Source: Paenibacillus sp. J5C2022 (GTDB lineage Bacteria > Bacillota > Bacilli > Paenibacillales > Paenibacillaceae). From it: a stretch of 64,000 nucleotides of DNA. The stretch spans positions 124,001 to 188,000 of the forward strand of contig NZ_JAOQJC010000010.1 in the NCBI RefSeq assembly GCF_025567625.1, in the 5' to 3' direction. Positions 53,351-62,454 of the stretch are shown here, in pieces. Under the pieces are notes generated by a model that worked only from the letters and a program-made list of their open reading frames with translations, was not told the origin of the DNA and ran no database searches. The position numbers and the translations under genes are program-made. Each line of letters opens with the position of its first letter. The stretch's first letter is position 1.

Positions 53351-54615
53351 AAGAGTATACGCAACAGCAGCTATACCGGAAATCGTTGCTCATTGTCGTC
53401 ATAGCGCAAATATTCGGCGGAGCGGGGCTGGCAGCTGGCATTACGGTGGGCGCATTGCTGGCGCAAGAGATGCTGGGTACGGACAGCGTAACCGGTCTGC
53501 CGACCGCATTGTTCACGCTTGGCTCTGCAGGCTCGGCCTTGCTCGTAGGCAGGCTCTCGCAACGATTCGGACGTCGCATCGGTCTGTCGACCGGCTTCCT
53601 GCTGGGCGGTATCGGGGCAATCGGAGTAATCGTCGCGGCGTTATACAGCCAGGTGATCCTGCTGTTCGCTTCATTGCTCGTGTACGGCGCCGGTACGGCG
53701 ACCAATCTGCAAGCCCGTTACGCCGCTACTGACCTGGCGGATTCCGGGAAGCGGGCGACAGCGATCAGCATCTCCATGGTCTCGACGACATTGGGGGCGG
53801 TTGCCGGTCCCAATCTGGTGGAGGTCATGGGCGAATTCGCTAGCGGGATCGGCATTCCGAGACTGGCGGGGCCGTTCATTCTGGCGGCGGCAGCGTTCCT
53901 GCTGGCGGGCCTGGTGCTCATATTGTTCCTCCGACCGGACCCTCTGCTGACAGCGCTGGAGCTGGCGAGGAAGCATGAAGCCGGTTCGCGATCAGGAAGC
54001 GCTGTGCCTATTAACGGCGGCGACGTCGCTCCCTTGCAGAGGAAGCTGGTGATCGCGGGAGCTGCGGTCATGCTGACTACCCAGATTGTTATGGTCGCCA
54101 TCATGACGATGACGCCGATTCATATGAAGCATCACGGGCACGGGCTGGGCGATGTGGGAATGGTCATCGGGATTCATGTCGCCGCGATGTTCCTGCCTTC
54201 CCTCATTACGGGCGTGCTGGTAGACAAGCTTGGTCGAATGACGATGATCGTGGCATCCGGCATCACGCTTCTCGCATCGGGTGTGCTTGCCGCTGCGGCA
54301 CCTCCGCATTCCATGCCGTTGCTGACGCTTGCGCTCGCCTTGCTCGGACTTGGCTGGAACTTCGGGCTGATCAGCGGCACAACGCTGATCGTCGACGCGA
54401 CGACCCCGGCGAACCGGGCGAAGACGCAAGGGAGCGTCGATGTGCTGATCGCCTTGGCCGGCGCATCCAGCGGCGCGATGTCGGGCATGATCGTAGCGGG
54501 CTCCAGCTATGCGGTGTTATCTCTCGCAGGGGGTATCCTCTCGCTCATCCTAATTCCCGTCGTGGTATGGACGAGCTCGCGGCCGCGCGGCAACAGCACC
54601 ACGTTGAACGGCTAA
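53347..54615 (+). CDS. MFS transporter
   Basis: A 422-residue membrane protein with about twelve hydrophobic helices. The loop after helix 2 reads GRLSQRFGRRIGLSTGF, the MFS signature, and a similar VDKLGRMTMIVASG marks the second half. It is probably a drug or metabolite exporter. It is translationally coupled to the MOSC gene and followed by a strong hairpin terminator. Confidence 0.88.
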   Translation: MKEYTQQQLYRKSLLIVVIAQIFGGAGLAAGITVGALLAQEMLGTDSVTGLPTALFTLGSAGSALLVGRLSQRFGRRIGLSTGFLLGGIGAIGVIVAALYSQVILLFASLLVYGAGTATNLQARYAATDLADSGKRATAISISMVSTTLGAVAGPNLVEVMGEFASGIGIPRLAGPFILAAAAFLLAGLVLILFLRPDPLLTALELARKHEAGSRSGSAVPINGGDVAPLQRKLVIAGAAVMLTTQIVMVAIMTMTPIHMKHHGHGLGDVGMVIGIHVAAMFLPSLITGVLVDKLGRMTMIVASGITLLASGVLAAAAPPHSMPLLTLALALLGLGWNFGLISGTTLIVDATTPANRAKTQGSVDVLIALAGASSGAMSGMIVAGSSYAVLSLAGGILSLILIPVVVWTSSRPRGNSTTLNG

Positions 54616-54638
54616 GCCATCGTGTGCAGAACGGCATG

Positions 54639-54686
54639 AAGAGGCCCTCATTCCCGCTATCGTGCAGGGATGAGGGCCTCTTTTTG
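54639..54686. terminator. Strong terminator after the MFS gene
   Basis: GAGGCCCTCATTCCC and GGGATGAGGGCCTC form a 14-15-pair stem around an eleven-base loop, followed by TTTTT on the plus strand. It may also block transcription coming through repeat array 2 from the other side. Confidence 0.85.
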
Positions 54687-54744
54687 CCTGGTCTGCACAA
54701 TTGACGGCTCCTTCTTGTCATCTGCAGTACCAAAGCAAATGAGG

Positions 54745-55370
54745 GCTTGTCGCTCAAAATGCTCACATAGACTCGGAAACATTGAGAAAAGTGTGCGCTA
54801 TCGCTCATTTTGCTCACATAGACTCGGAAACATTGAGAAAAGTGTGCGCTATCGCTCATTTTAGTCACATAGCCCCGCCAAGTGTGCCTCGTACCACCGA
54901 AAAGTGTGCGCTATCGCTCATTTTGCTCACATAGACTCGAAAAAATTGAGAAAAGTGTGCGCTATCGCTCATTTTAGTCACATAGCCCCGCCAAACGTGC
55001 CTCGTACCACCGAAAAGTGTGCGCTATCGCTCATTTTGCTCACATAGACTCGGAAACATTGAGAAAAGTGTGCGCTATCGCTCATTTTAGTCACATAGCC
55101 CCGCCAAGCGTGCCTCGTACCACCGAAAAGTGTGCGCTATCGCTCATTTTAGTCACATAGCCCCGCCAAACATGCCTCGTACCACCGAAAAGTGTGCGCT
55201 ATCGCTCATTTTGCTCACATAGACTCGAAAAAATTGAGAAAAGTGGGAGCTATCGCTCATTTTGCTCACATAGACTCGGAAACATTGAGAAAAGTGTGCG
55301 CTATCGCTCATTTTAGTCACATAGCCCCGCCAAGCGTGCCTCGTACCACCGAAAAGTGGGAGCTTTAGCG
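54745..55370 (-). repeat. Modular repeat array 2 (51- and 62-base modules, 11 cores)
   Basis: Cores reading [G/A][C/G]TCACATAG on the plus strand start at 54761, 54812, 54863, 54925, 54976, 55038, 55089, 55151, 55213, 55264 and 55315. The steps are therefore 51, 51, 62, 51, 62, 51, 62, 62, 51 and 51. Read on the minus strand each module carries AAAATGAGCGATAGCGCAC. The 51- and 62-base types differ in the linker (TCAATGTTTCCGAGT versus GGTGGTACGAGGCACGC). The array begins directly after the stop codon of the minus-strand SLH-GH18 gene. It is the same family as array 1 at 16871-17320 and has the same orientation relative to its upstream gene. No gene seen. Confidence 0.9.
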
Positions 55371-57002
55371 TTACGCGGTGGCTTTTTTGTTTTGTTCTTG
55401 CGCAATCCGTGACCAATCCTCAGGAGTGAAGTTGCCCATATGCCATAAGGAGACGCCTTTCAATCCGTAGTGCTTGGCAAGCCACAGCTTCTTGGCGATA
55501 CTTTCTGTATCTTCATACAAAATATCGTGAGAGCCTCGTTCATCTTGAAAGGAAATCTGTTGGAGGAAGAAAGGCATGACGACGGTTTCCGTTATATCCG
55601 GTTGCGCCAATCTGCCCTCTACATCCGATATTCGCGGATTAAATAAAGAAGTGGCCCCATTCAAAGTGACCCATTGATTGGCTTGCTTCGAGATGCCTAG
55701 CACGAGCTTTTCTCCAGGAATAAATTGAAGCGCGTTGGCCACGGACTCATTCACGAGCGGAAGAGGAGCTGAAGGCAGCTTGCTGTCGCTATGAGTGAAA
55801 TCATAAGCCATCAGAATGACCTCGTCCGCAGCCTCTCCAATCCCTTCCAAGTCATAACCTTTGTAATAGTTGGAGGGCGGGACGGTTACGGATAAAGTCA
55901 TATCCCCGATCTGCTCCTTCAAATCTTGTATGAAAGATAAATATCCGGTCTGGCTTGTCGCATCGCGTAAACCTTCGAAGTCCAAGTTTACCCCCGTGAA
56001 GCCGTATGTCGAGTCCTCCAGCGTTGCCAGCAAGGAGTCGATAAAGGCTTCCTGCGCGGCTTTATCCTCAACAAACTCCTTCAGATTAGCATCGCCGTAA
56101 TAAATCATCAGGCTTTTGGCAATTCCGGCCTTGTCCGCCGAGGCAAGCGGTTCCTCGAAGCCTTGCGGAATTTTATATTCGGTTGATGTGGTATTTAAAG
56201 CGGCGGTTCCACTTTCTTCGTCATATTCCATATGCGACCACCCAAAGGCTGCATTTGAAAGCAAGGGCATGTGCGAAAGAGCAGAATAAGAGTTAATGGC
56301 ATAATAACCGGTAATCGCCAGATTTCGATCCAGGTTGACCGAATCGATGTATCGATAGAGCACTGTTGCCGCTTGCTTGCGAGTTAAAGGTTTCTTGGGG
56401 GAAAAGCCGGAGGGCTCTCCTTGCATAATACCGCTCTTCACGCAGAAGTAGATATAGGGTTCAATGCCCGCTCTCAACTCCGTCTGATCTTGAAAGGCTG
56501 TCTTCGTCTTCTCCGATTTCCATTGTGCGGAGATCCATTGCTCACGATAAGCTTCGGGCTGCTCCTCCAGCAGCAATTTGCCGAACAATGCGGCTACTTC
56601 TTCTCTAGTCATTGTCTGCTCCGGATGGAACTCGTCCTCCTGATTAACGAGGAAGTCAATCCAATTGTACTCATATGCGGCTTTGATATACGGGGCAGAC
56701 CATCTGTCGGATTCTACATCGTGAAGTGCGTCGCCTAAGGCGGTTTTTACATCTATCCTTGCAGCGGTAACGATTAACTTGATGAATGCTTCTCTGGATA
56801 GAGAGCCGTCAGGCGCAAAGGTCATATCCGGATAACCGTTAATGATGTCCAGCGCGGATAGCGAATAGATAGCTTCTGTGGCGTAATCCTTTTCTTCCAC
56901 ATCCTTATAGGGGGTTAGTTGCGCTGAGTATGCAAAGGCGTGGCTTGCAGTTACGCATGCGATGGCAGATGCGATGGTAAATGCGGCTAGCTTTTTCAGC
57001 AT
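55371..57002 (-). CDS. SLH-anchored GH18 family protein
   Basis: A 543-residue surface protein. Residues 1-25 are a signal peptide (LAAFTIASAIACVTASHAFA). Residues ~30-225 hold three SLH repeats (INGYPDMTFAPDGSLSREAFIKL and similar). Residues ~235-543 are a GH18 barrel. The catalytic loop is GVNLDFEGL with Asp341 and Glu343; the first Asp of the standard DxxDxDxE motif is an Asn or Gly, as in YaaH-type spore cortex and peptidoglycan hydrolases. MAYDFTHSDSKLPSAPLP is the later GH18 signature. It may act on wall peptidoglycan or chitin. Confidence 0.85.
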   Translation of the reverse strand: MLKKLAAFTIASAIACVTASHAFAYSAQLTPYKDVEEKDYATEAIYSLSALDIINGYPDMTFAPDGSLSREAFIKLIVTAARIDVKTALGDALHDVESDRWSAPYIKAAYEYNWIDFLVNQEDEFHPEQTMTREEVAALFGKLLLEEQPEAYREQWISAQWKSEKTKTAFQDQTELRAGIEPYIYFCVKSGIMQGEPSGFSPKKPLTRKQAATVLYRYIDSVNLDRNLAITGYYAINSYSALSHMPLLSNAAFGWSHMEYDEESGTAALNTTSTEYKIPQGFEEPLASADKAGIAKSLMIYYGDANLKEFVEDKAAQEAFIDSLLATLEDSTYGFTGVNLDFEGLRDATSQTGYLSFIQDLKEQIGDMTLSVTVPPSNYYKGYDLEGIGEAADEVILMAYDFTHSDSKLPSAPLPLVNESVANALQFIPGEKLVLGISKQANQWVTLNGATSLFNPRISDVEGRLAQPDITETVVMPFFLQQISFQDERGSHDILYEDTESIAKKLWLAKHYGLKGVSLWHMGNFTPEDWSRIAQEQNKKATA

Positions 57003-57112
57003 AGGAGTTCAATCCTCTCAAAATGATTCTTATACAGTGGAATAGCGAGTCTATTAGTCTATCTAAGTATATAGTTTTTTGAGTAATAGAGCTATTAATC
57101 TGCCTAGAATCA

Positions 57113-57889
57113 TCACTGCGCAGTATAGCCGCCATCCAGCACGACAGCCTGGCCTGTCACGCCTCTGGCGCATTCGCCGGTCAGGAATAAGGCATAATCG
57201 GCGACCTCATCCACTGCAAGCAAGCGCTGTTGCGGTACAAGTGGGTAGATGACCTCCTCCAGTACACGTTCGAACGGTACATGACGGGTATCCGCCAGGT
57301 CTTGCAGCTGTCCGCGTACTAATGAGGTGTCTACATAGCCGGGGCATAACGCGTTTACTGTTACACCGTGGGGCGCAGCTTCCAGGGCGACGACCTTAGT
57401 GAGGCCGATAACCCCATGCTTGGCGCTGTTATAGGCTGACTTGCCGGCGAATCCTACAAGGCCATTAATGGAGGACATATTCAGGATTCTGCCATAGCCT
57501 TGTCGCTTCATAAGAGGAAGGGCATGCTTGATGGCGATGAAAGGAGCGGTGAGCATGAGCTTGATCATAAGCTCGAACTTGTCCGTTGGAAAATGTTCAA
57601 TCGGAGCAACATGCTGAATGCCCGCATTATTGACAAGTACATCCAAGCGTCCGTAATGCAAGGACGCTTGGTTGATTAAGCGGATAATATCTTCCTCGAC
57701 GGTCATGTCTGCCGGGATGGCAACCGCTTGGCAGCCTGTCTCTGCAAGCTCTTCTTCAGCAGCTTGCAGAGCGGCGCCTTCAAAATCGGACAGCACGACG
57801 GAGCCGCCTTCTTGGGCGAAGCGCTTGGCCAGATGGAATCCGATGCCTTGGGCGGCGCCCGTCACGATAATGACACGATTCGTGAACAT
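57113..57889 (-). CDS. 3-hydroxybutyrate dehydrogenase (SDR)
   Basis: A 258-residue short-chain dehydrogenase. The nucleotide loop is TGAAQGIG, followed by VNNAGIQHV; the catalytic Ser is in NMSSINGLVG and Tyr-Lys in YNSAKHG. The NAGIQHVAPIEHFP and LALEAAP-like segments are characteristic of BdhA-type enzymes, which oxidise 3-hydroxybutyrate to acetoacetate. It is the last gene of a five-gene operon whose other products activate and cleave acetoacetate. Confidence 0.85.
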   Translation of the reverse strand: MFTNRVIIVTGAAQGIGFHLAKRFAQEGGSVVLSDFEGAALQAAEEELAETGCQAVAIPADMTVEEDIIRLINQASLHYGRLDVLVNNAGIQHVAPIEHFPTDKFELMIKLMLTAPFIAIKHALPLMKRQGYGRILNMSSINGLVGFAGKSAYNSAKHGVIGLTKVVALEAAPHGVTVNALCPGYVDTSLVRGQLQDLADTRHVPFERVLEEVIYPLVPQQRLLAVDEVADYALFLTGECARGVTGQAVVLDGGYTAQ

Positions 57890-57920
57890 GCTTTATTCCC
57901 CCTATCATGAAAGCTGGCGG

Positions 57921-58586
57921 CTAATACGCGTTCAACATGACTTGCTCCGGCAATAGAAGCGGAGGCTCTGTCGACGCTTGTATTTGGTCAATGGTATAGC
58001 CTTCGGCAACCTCGACAAGCAGCAAGCCGTCAGTCGTCACATCGATGACCGCCCGATCGGTAATGATGCGGTGCACCACTTGTTTTCCGGTTAACGGCAG
58101 ACGGCAAGCATGGAGGATTTTCGGCTCATTCGCTTTATTGACATGATCCATAATCACGACCACTCTTTTCGCCCCATGTACGAGATCCATCGCTCCCCCC
58201 ATCCCTTTCACCATCTTCCCGGGAATGGTCCAGTTGGCCAGATCGCCGGAGCGGGATACTTCCATGCCGCCTAGAATAGCCAGATCGATATGTCCTCCGC
58301 GGATCATGGCGAATGAATCGGAGCTGCTGAAGTAAGATGCGCCTTCGACGGCGGTGACGGTTTCTTTGCCAGCATTGATGAGATCAGGGTCGACTTGATC
58401 GGGAAAGGGATAAGGTCCGATGCCCAGCAAGCCGTTCTCCGAATGCAGGATAACTTGTTTGTCCGGCGAGATGAAGTTGGCGACTAATGTAGGCATCCCG
58501 ATACCGAGGTTCACATAGGAGCCGCTCCTGATTTCCTTCTCTGCCCGTTTCGCAATGCGCTCTCGCACCGATAATCGTTCACTCAT
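57921..58586 (-). CDS. scoB: CoA transferase subunit B (acetoacetate/3-oxoacid)
   Basis: A 221-residue subunit with the catalytic Glu50 in [13 protein letters not shown] and VNLGIGMPT near the start, both conserved in 3-oxoacid CoA-transferase B subunits. It transfers CoA from succinyl-CoA or acetyl-CoA to acetoacetate together with the A subunit encoded 20 bases upstream. Confidence 0.88.
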   Translation of the reverse strand: MSERLSVRERIAKRAEKEIRSGSYVNLGIGMPTLVANFISPDKQVILHSENGLLGIGPYPFPDQVDPDLINAGKETVTAVEGASYFSSSDSFAMIRGGHIDLAILGGMEVSRSGDLANWTIPGKMVKGMGGAMDLVHGAKRVVVIMDHVNKANEPKILHACRLPLTGKQVVHRIITDRAVIDVTTDGLLLVEVAEGYTIDQIQASTEPPLLLPEQVMLNAY

Positions 58587-58606
58587 GCCGATTCCCCTCT
58601 CATTCG

Positions 58607-59293
58607 TTAACGAGTTGTTAACCGCTCAATACGCTTTTGTTGCACAGCCCTGATGAGCTTTTGCACATAGATGCCCGGTGTGTGGACACGATCCGGGTCC
58701 AGCTCCCCCGTTTCTACCAATTGCTCCGTTTCTACAATGGTGGTTTTTCCCGCCGCCGCCATAATGGGATTGAAGTTTCGCGCAGTTTTGTGATAGACAA
58801 GATTGCCCATACGGTCGCTTCGGGAGGCGCGTATGAGGCTGAAATCTGCTGTCAGGGCATGCTCAAGCACATATTCGGTACCATTGAAGACACGGGTTTC
58901 CCGGCCCTCTGCCAGTAGGGTGCCTACTCCCGCCGGTGTATAAAAGGCTGGAATGCCTGCTCCGCCCGCCCTGATTCTCTCGGCCAGCGTACCTTGCGGT
59001 ACAAGCTCTGCTATAATTTCACCGCTTAGCACCTGACGCTCGAACTCTTTATTCTCTCCCACATAGGAGGCGATAATTTTCGTGATCTGCCGATTCCTGA
59101 GCAGCAGACCGAGTCCCCAGTCGTCCACTCCGCAGTTGTTCGATATCACCGTTAAATTTCGGATGCCGCTATCGGCCAATGCGATAAGCAGCTGCTCCGG
59201 AATGCCTACGAGCCCGAAGCCGCCGACCATAATGGTCGCTCCGTCATGAATATCCTTGATGGCGTCCGAGAATGATGTTGCTATTTCCTTCAA
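58607..59293 (-). CDS. scoA: CoA transferase subunit A (acetoacetate/3-oxoacid)
   Basis: A 228-residue subunit. [22 protein letters not shown]-like start ([14 protein letters not shown]) and [12 protein letters not shown], then [15 protein letters not shown], are conserved in the A subunits. It combines with subunit B. Confidence 0.88.
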   Translation of the reverse strand: MKEIATSFSDAIKDIHDGATIMVGGFGLVGIPEQLLIALADSGIRNLTVISNNCGVDDWGLGLLLRNRQITKIIASYVGENKEFERQVLSGEIIAELVPQGTLAERIRAGGAGIPAFYTPAGVGTLLAEGRETRVFNGTEYVLEHALTADFSLIRASRSDRMGNLVYHKTARNFNPIMAAAGKTTIVETEQLVETGELDPDRVHTPGIYVQKLIRAVQQKRIERLTTR

Positions 59294-59309
59294 TAGGATC
59301 GACTCCCTT

Positions 59310-60512
59310 CTATGAAAATGCGTTCTCCACTACCGTTGCAATGCCTTGGCCGCCGCCGACGCACAACGATGCCAACCCGTAGCGTGAGCCTCTGCGTATC
59401 ATTTCATGCAAGAGAGTGACTAACACACGCGCTCCGCTTGCGCCGATCGGATGACCGAGTGCAATAGCGCCGCCATTGACATTGAAGATGCCGGGATCGA
59501 TATCGAATCGCTTGGTGAACACCAGCGCTTGCGCTGCGAATGCTTCATTGACCTCAATAAGATCGAGGTCATTCATGTGGAGACCCGCTCTGGCAAGCGC
59601 ACGTTCAGTTGCCGGGATGGGCCCTAATCCCATGAGAGCGGGATCGACTCCGGCAGCAGCGCTTGAACGAATGATTGCAAGCGGCCGGAGCCCGAGGGTG
59701 GCTGCATTGGCCTCACTCATCAGAACGAGTGCCGCGGCGCCATCGTTAATTCCGGAAGAGTTGCCGGCAGTGACGTTGCCGTCCGGCTTGAATGCCGGGC
59801 GCAGCTTCGACAGAGCCTCCAAGGTGGTGTCTGGACGGGGATGCTCATCTGTATAGACGGAGAGTGGGGCGCCCTTCCTTTGCGGTATGTCGACGGGAAC
59901 GATTTCATCTGCGAACTTATCCGCTTCCCTTGCCTCCTTCACTTTGCGCTGGCTGTCATAAGCGAAGCGATCAAGCTCCTCTCGCGACAATCCATAACGC
60001 TCACATAGCTCGTCAGCTGTATTGCCCATCGGATAATCGTGCAAGGCGCATCGCAGCCCGTCATGCATCATGCTGTCCTGAATCGTCTGATTGCCTATTC
60101 GATAGCCAGAGCGAGCCCCAGGCATCAAGTAAGGAGAGCGAGTCATATTCTCCATGCCGCCGGCGACGACAATGTCGCTATCCCCGCAGCGAATGGCATT
60201 GGCCGCCATACTGACGGCCATCAGTCCTGAGCCGCACACCTGATTAATGGTCACGGCGCGACTCTCGATGGGCAGCTCTGCGGCGAGTGCCGCCTGTCTG
60301 GCAGGATTCTGGCCAAGTCCGGCCTGCAGCACATTGCCCATAATGGCTTCATCCACATCGGTTGAAGCGATTCCCGATTGTCGAATTGCTGCGGCAATGG
60401 AAGTCGTACCCAAGTGAATCGCGGATACATCTTTGTACATGCCGTTAAAGCTGCCGATAGCGGTTCGCACCGCACTCGTAATGACGACATTATGCGTTGT
60501 CAGCTTGATCAT
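59310..60512 (-). CDS. Acetyl-CoA acetyltransferase (thiolase)
   Basis: A 400-residue thiolase splitting acetoacetyl-CoA into two acetyl-CoA. The nucleophile is Cys93 in NQVCGSGL, His is in GHPIGASGAR and the second Cys in LCVGGGQG. The start overlaps the preceding dehydrogenase gene by 23 bases. GAAGGAG directly abuts the ATG, which is unusually close, so translation may depend on coupling to the upstream gene. Confidence 0.9.
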   Translation of the reverse strand: MIKLTTHNVVITSAVRTAIGSFNGMYKDVSAIHLGTTSIAAAIRQSGIASTDVDEAIMGNVLQAGLGQNPARQAALAAELPIESRAVTINQVCGSGLMAVSMAANAIRCGDSDIVVAGGMENMTRSPYLMPGARSGYRIGNQTIQDSMMHDGLRCALHDYPMGNTADELCERYGLSREELDRFAYDSQRKVKEAREADKFADEIVPVDIPQRKGAPLSVYTDEHPRPDTTLEALSKLRPAFKPDGNVTAGNSSGINDGAAALVLMSEANAATLGLRPLAIIRSSAAAGVDPALMGLGPIPATERALARAGLHMNDLDLIEVNEAFAAQALVFTKRFDIDPGIFNVNGGAIALGHPIGASGARVLVTLLHEMIRRGSRYGLASLCVGGGQGIATVVENAFS

Positions 60513-61386
60513 CTCCTTCGGACTGTCTCGCGGAGAGCAAGCGCCGCAGACTGTCGCCCATTTCTTCTACTGCTTGAGTAGAGCTGCTGTATTCGTAGTA
60601 GCCGCTACCGCTTTTGACACCCAGCTCGTTGTTAGCCACTTTCTCCATGATTGTTCCAGGTGTATCGCTGCTATTGCTCAATTCGGGGAATAGCCGGCCA
60701 GTCAATATGGCCCATATATCCAATCCGCCCAAGTCAGCAATTTCGAATGGCCCTTTACTGGCCCAACGAAGACCGGGTCCTTCTTTCACAACTGTATCAA
60801 TCTGCTTGGCGTCAGCTATACCGCTTTCCAGCAAGAAGCAGGCTTCTCTTAGCAGAGCGGCTTGCAGACGGTTGGCAATAAATCCGGGAATATCCTTGTT
60901 CAGCACGACGGGGGTTTTGCCGCATTGCCGAAGCAGCGAGACGAGCTCTTCCAAGAGATGTGGAGGCGTATCGGGCATGCCGACAATTTCTACTAGCGGT
61001 ATGAGATGCGCCGGATTGAAGAAATGGGCAATCATGAACCGATCTCGATAGGGCAGATCCTGTGCCAATGTCTGGAGTGAGAAGCTGGATGTATTGGAAG
61101 CGACAATGGCATCTTGCTTCATCATGGCGGATAGCATCAGAAGGAGCTCTCGTTTGATCGTCAATTGCTCGGGGACGCATTCTATAATGAGATCCGCATC
61201 TGCAACCGCTTTCAATAAATCGTCAGTCAGACAAATGCCGAGGCCCTCTCCGCTCAGTTGCGCTTCTACAGCATTGAGTTGCTTACCGATTGGCTCATAC
61301 AGGGAAACCTCGTACCGATAGTTCGCGAACAGGCGGGCGATCGTAAGACCCATCGTGCCGGCTCCTAATACGGCAATGTGCTTCAA
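60490..61386 (-). CDS. 3-hydroxybutyryl-CoA dehydrogenase-type enzyme
   Basis: A 298-residue 3-hydroxyacyl-CoA dehydrogenase. The NAD loop is AVLGAGTMGLTIARLFA, the substrate part IECVPEQLTIKRELL and SNTSSFSLQTLA, and catalytic His is in AHFFNPAHLIPLVEIV. It oxidises 3-hydroxybutyryl-CoA to acetoacetyl-CoA. It is the first gene of the operon and divergent from the LysR regulator. Confidence 0.88.
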   Translation of the reverse strand: MKHIAVLGAGTMGLTIARLFANYRYEVSLYEPIGKQLNAVEAQLSGEGLGICLTDDLLKAVADADLIIECVPEQLTIKRELLLMLSAMMKQDAIVASNTSSFSLQTLAQDLPYRDRFMIAHFFNPAHLIPLVEIVGMPDTPPHLLEELVSLLRQCGKTPVVLNKDIPGFIANRLQAALLREACFLLESGIADAKQIDTVVKEGPGLRWASKGPFEIADLGGLDIWAILTGRLFPELSNSSDTPGTIMEKVANNELGVKSGSGYYEYSSSTQAVEEMGDSLRRLLSARQSEGDDQADNA

Positions 61387-61448
61387 TCATTCCACCCTCC
61401 TTAGGTCGTTGTTTTCTTTCATTTTACATGAATCCATAATATAGTGAT

Positions 61449-61470
61449 AATACATATATAGAATGGTATT
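61449..61470. promoter_or_regulatory. Possible LysR operator
   Basis: AATAC and GTATT form an inverted repeat with a 12-base A+T-rich spacer in the 114-base intergenic region between the operon and its divergent LysR gene. The position and A+T-rich dyad suit a LysR-family recognition site. Confidence 0.4.
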
Positions 61471-61500
61471 TATTCCGAATATCTATAAGAGGTGCTGCGG

Positions 61501-62382
61501 ATGGATTTAAGACAGTTGAGCTATTTTTTGGAGGTTGCCGAACATGAGAGTTTCTCCAAGGCGAGTAGAGCCATTCATCTCTCTCAACCCACGCTCAGCA
61601 AAATGGTGAAGGGGCTGGAGGAAGAACTGGGCGTGGTGCTGTTTAATCGTTCAACGCGCAGCGTGATGTTGACGGAGGCCGGGAAAGTGGTGCAGCATCA
61701 TGCACAAGCCGTTATGAACGCTGCCCATAACCTGCAAACGGCGGTTGCCGACCTCACACAGCTTAAAGCGGGGAAATTCACATTGGGACTTCCGCCGGTC
61801 ATAGGAGCCAGCTTCTTCCCCAAAGTCATTACGGAGTTCCGCAACAGGCATCCCATGATTACGATTCAGCTTGTCGAAGAGGGAGGGAAGCGGATTGAGC
61901 AGCTTTTGCAGGAGGGGCGCCTTGATCTGGGGGTAGTTGTATTGCCCGTGGACGATGCCTTATTCGAGATCGTTCCGATTGTAAAGCGGCAGTTGAAGCT
62001 GGTTGTTCCAATCCAGCATCATCTGGCTCTTGGACAAGAAGTGAAGCTTGGCGATCTGCGTGATGAGTCGTTCATTCTGTTCCGTCATGAATTCAATCTG
62101 CATGACCGTGTGAAGGAGGCTTGTATACAGGAGGGCTTCGAGCCTCAAGTCGCTTACGAGAGCAGCCAGTGGGATTTCATCTATGAATTAATCTGTGCCA
62201 ATCAAGGCATTTCCTTGCTTCCGGAGACGATCTGCGCGAAGTTCGATACACAGAAAGTTCGTGTCTTGAACGGTGTAGAGCCAAGCATTCATTGGAATCT
62301 GGGCATTGTTTGGAAGAAGGACGGCTACTTGTCCCATGCAGCCAGAGGCTGGGTAGAGTACGTGAAAGAGGTTTTCTCTTAA
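61501..62382 (+). CDS. LysR-family transcriptional regulator
   Basis: A 293-residue regulator. ATG 61501 lies 7 bases after AAGAGGTG; GTG 61492 overlaps that site. Residues 1-60 hold the winged helix (LRQLSYFLEVAEHESFSKASRAIHLSQPTLSKMVKGLEEELGVVLFNR). The rest is the two-lobed co-inducer domain. It probably controls the divergent 3-hydroxybutyrate/acetoacetate operon. Confidence 0.9.
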   Translation: MDLRQLSYFLEVAEHESFSKASRAIHLSQPTLSKMVKGLEEELGVVLFNRSTRSVMLTEAGKVVQHHAQAVMNAAHNLQTAVADLTQLKAGKFTLGLPPVIGASFFPKVITEFRNRHPMITIQLVEEGGKRIEQLLQEGRLDLGVVVLPVDDALFEIVPIVKRQLKLVVPIQHHLALGQEVKLGDLRDESFILFRHEFNLHDRVKEACIQEGFEPQVAYESSQWDFIYELICANQGISLLPETICAKFDTQKVRVLNGVEPSIHWNLGIVWKKDGYLSHAARGWVEYVKEVFS

Positions 62383-62454
62383 AAAAGGAAACTTTTGGTT
62401 GTTTGTTGGCGTCTAATCATTAGTATACATACAGAATTAGGAGGCCAATGGGAG

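Noticed and set aside
54745-55370. Protein-coding reading of array 2 (MSDSAHFS-type repeated peptides)
   Set aside because: Step sizes of 51 and 62 do not keep one frame and no ribosome site is present; the frames are by-products of the repeat.
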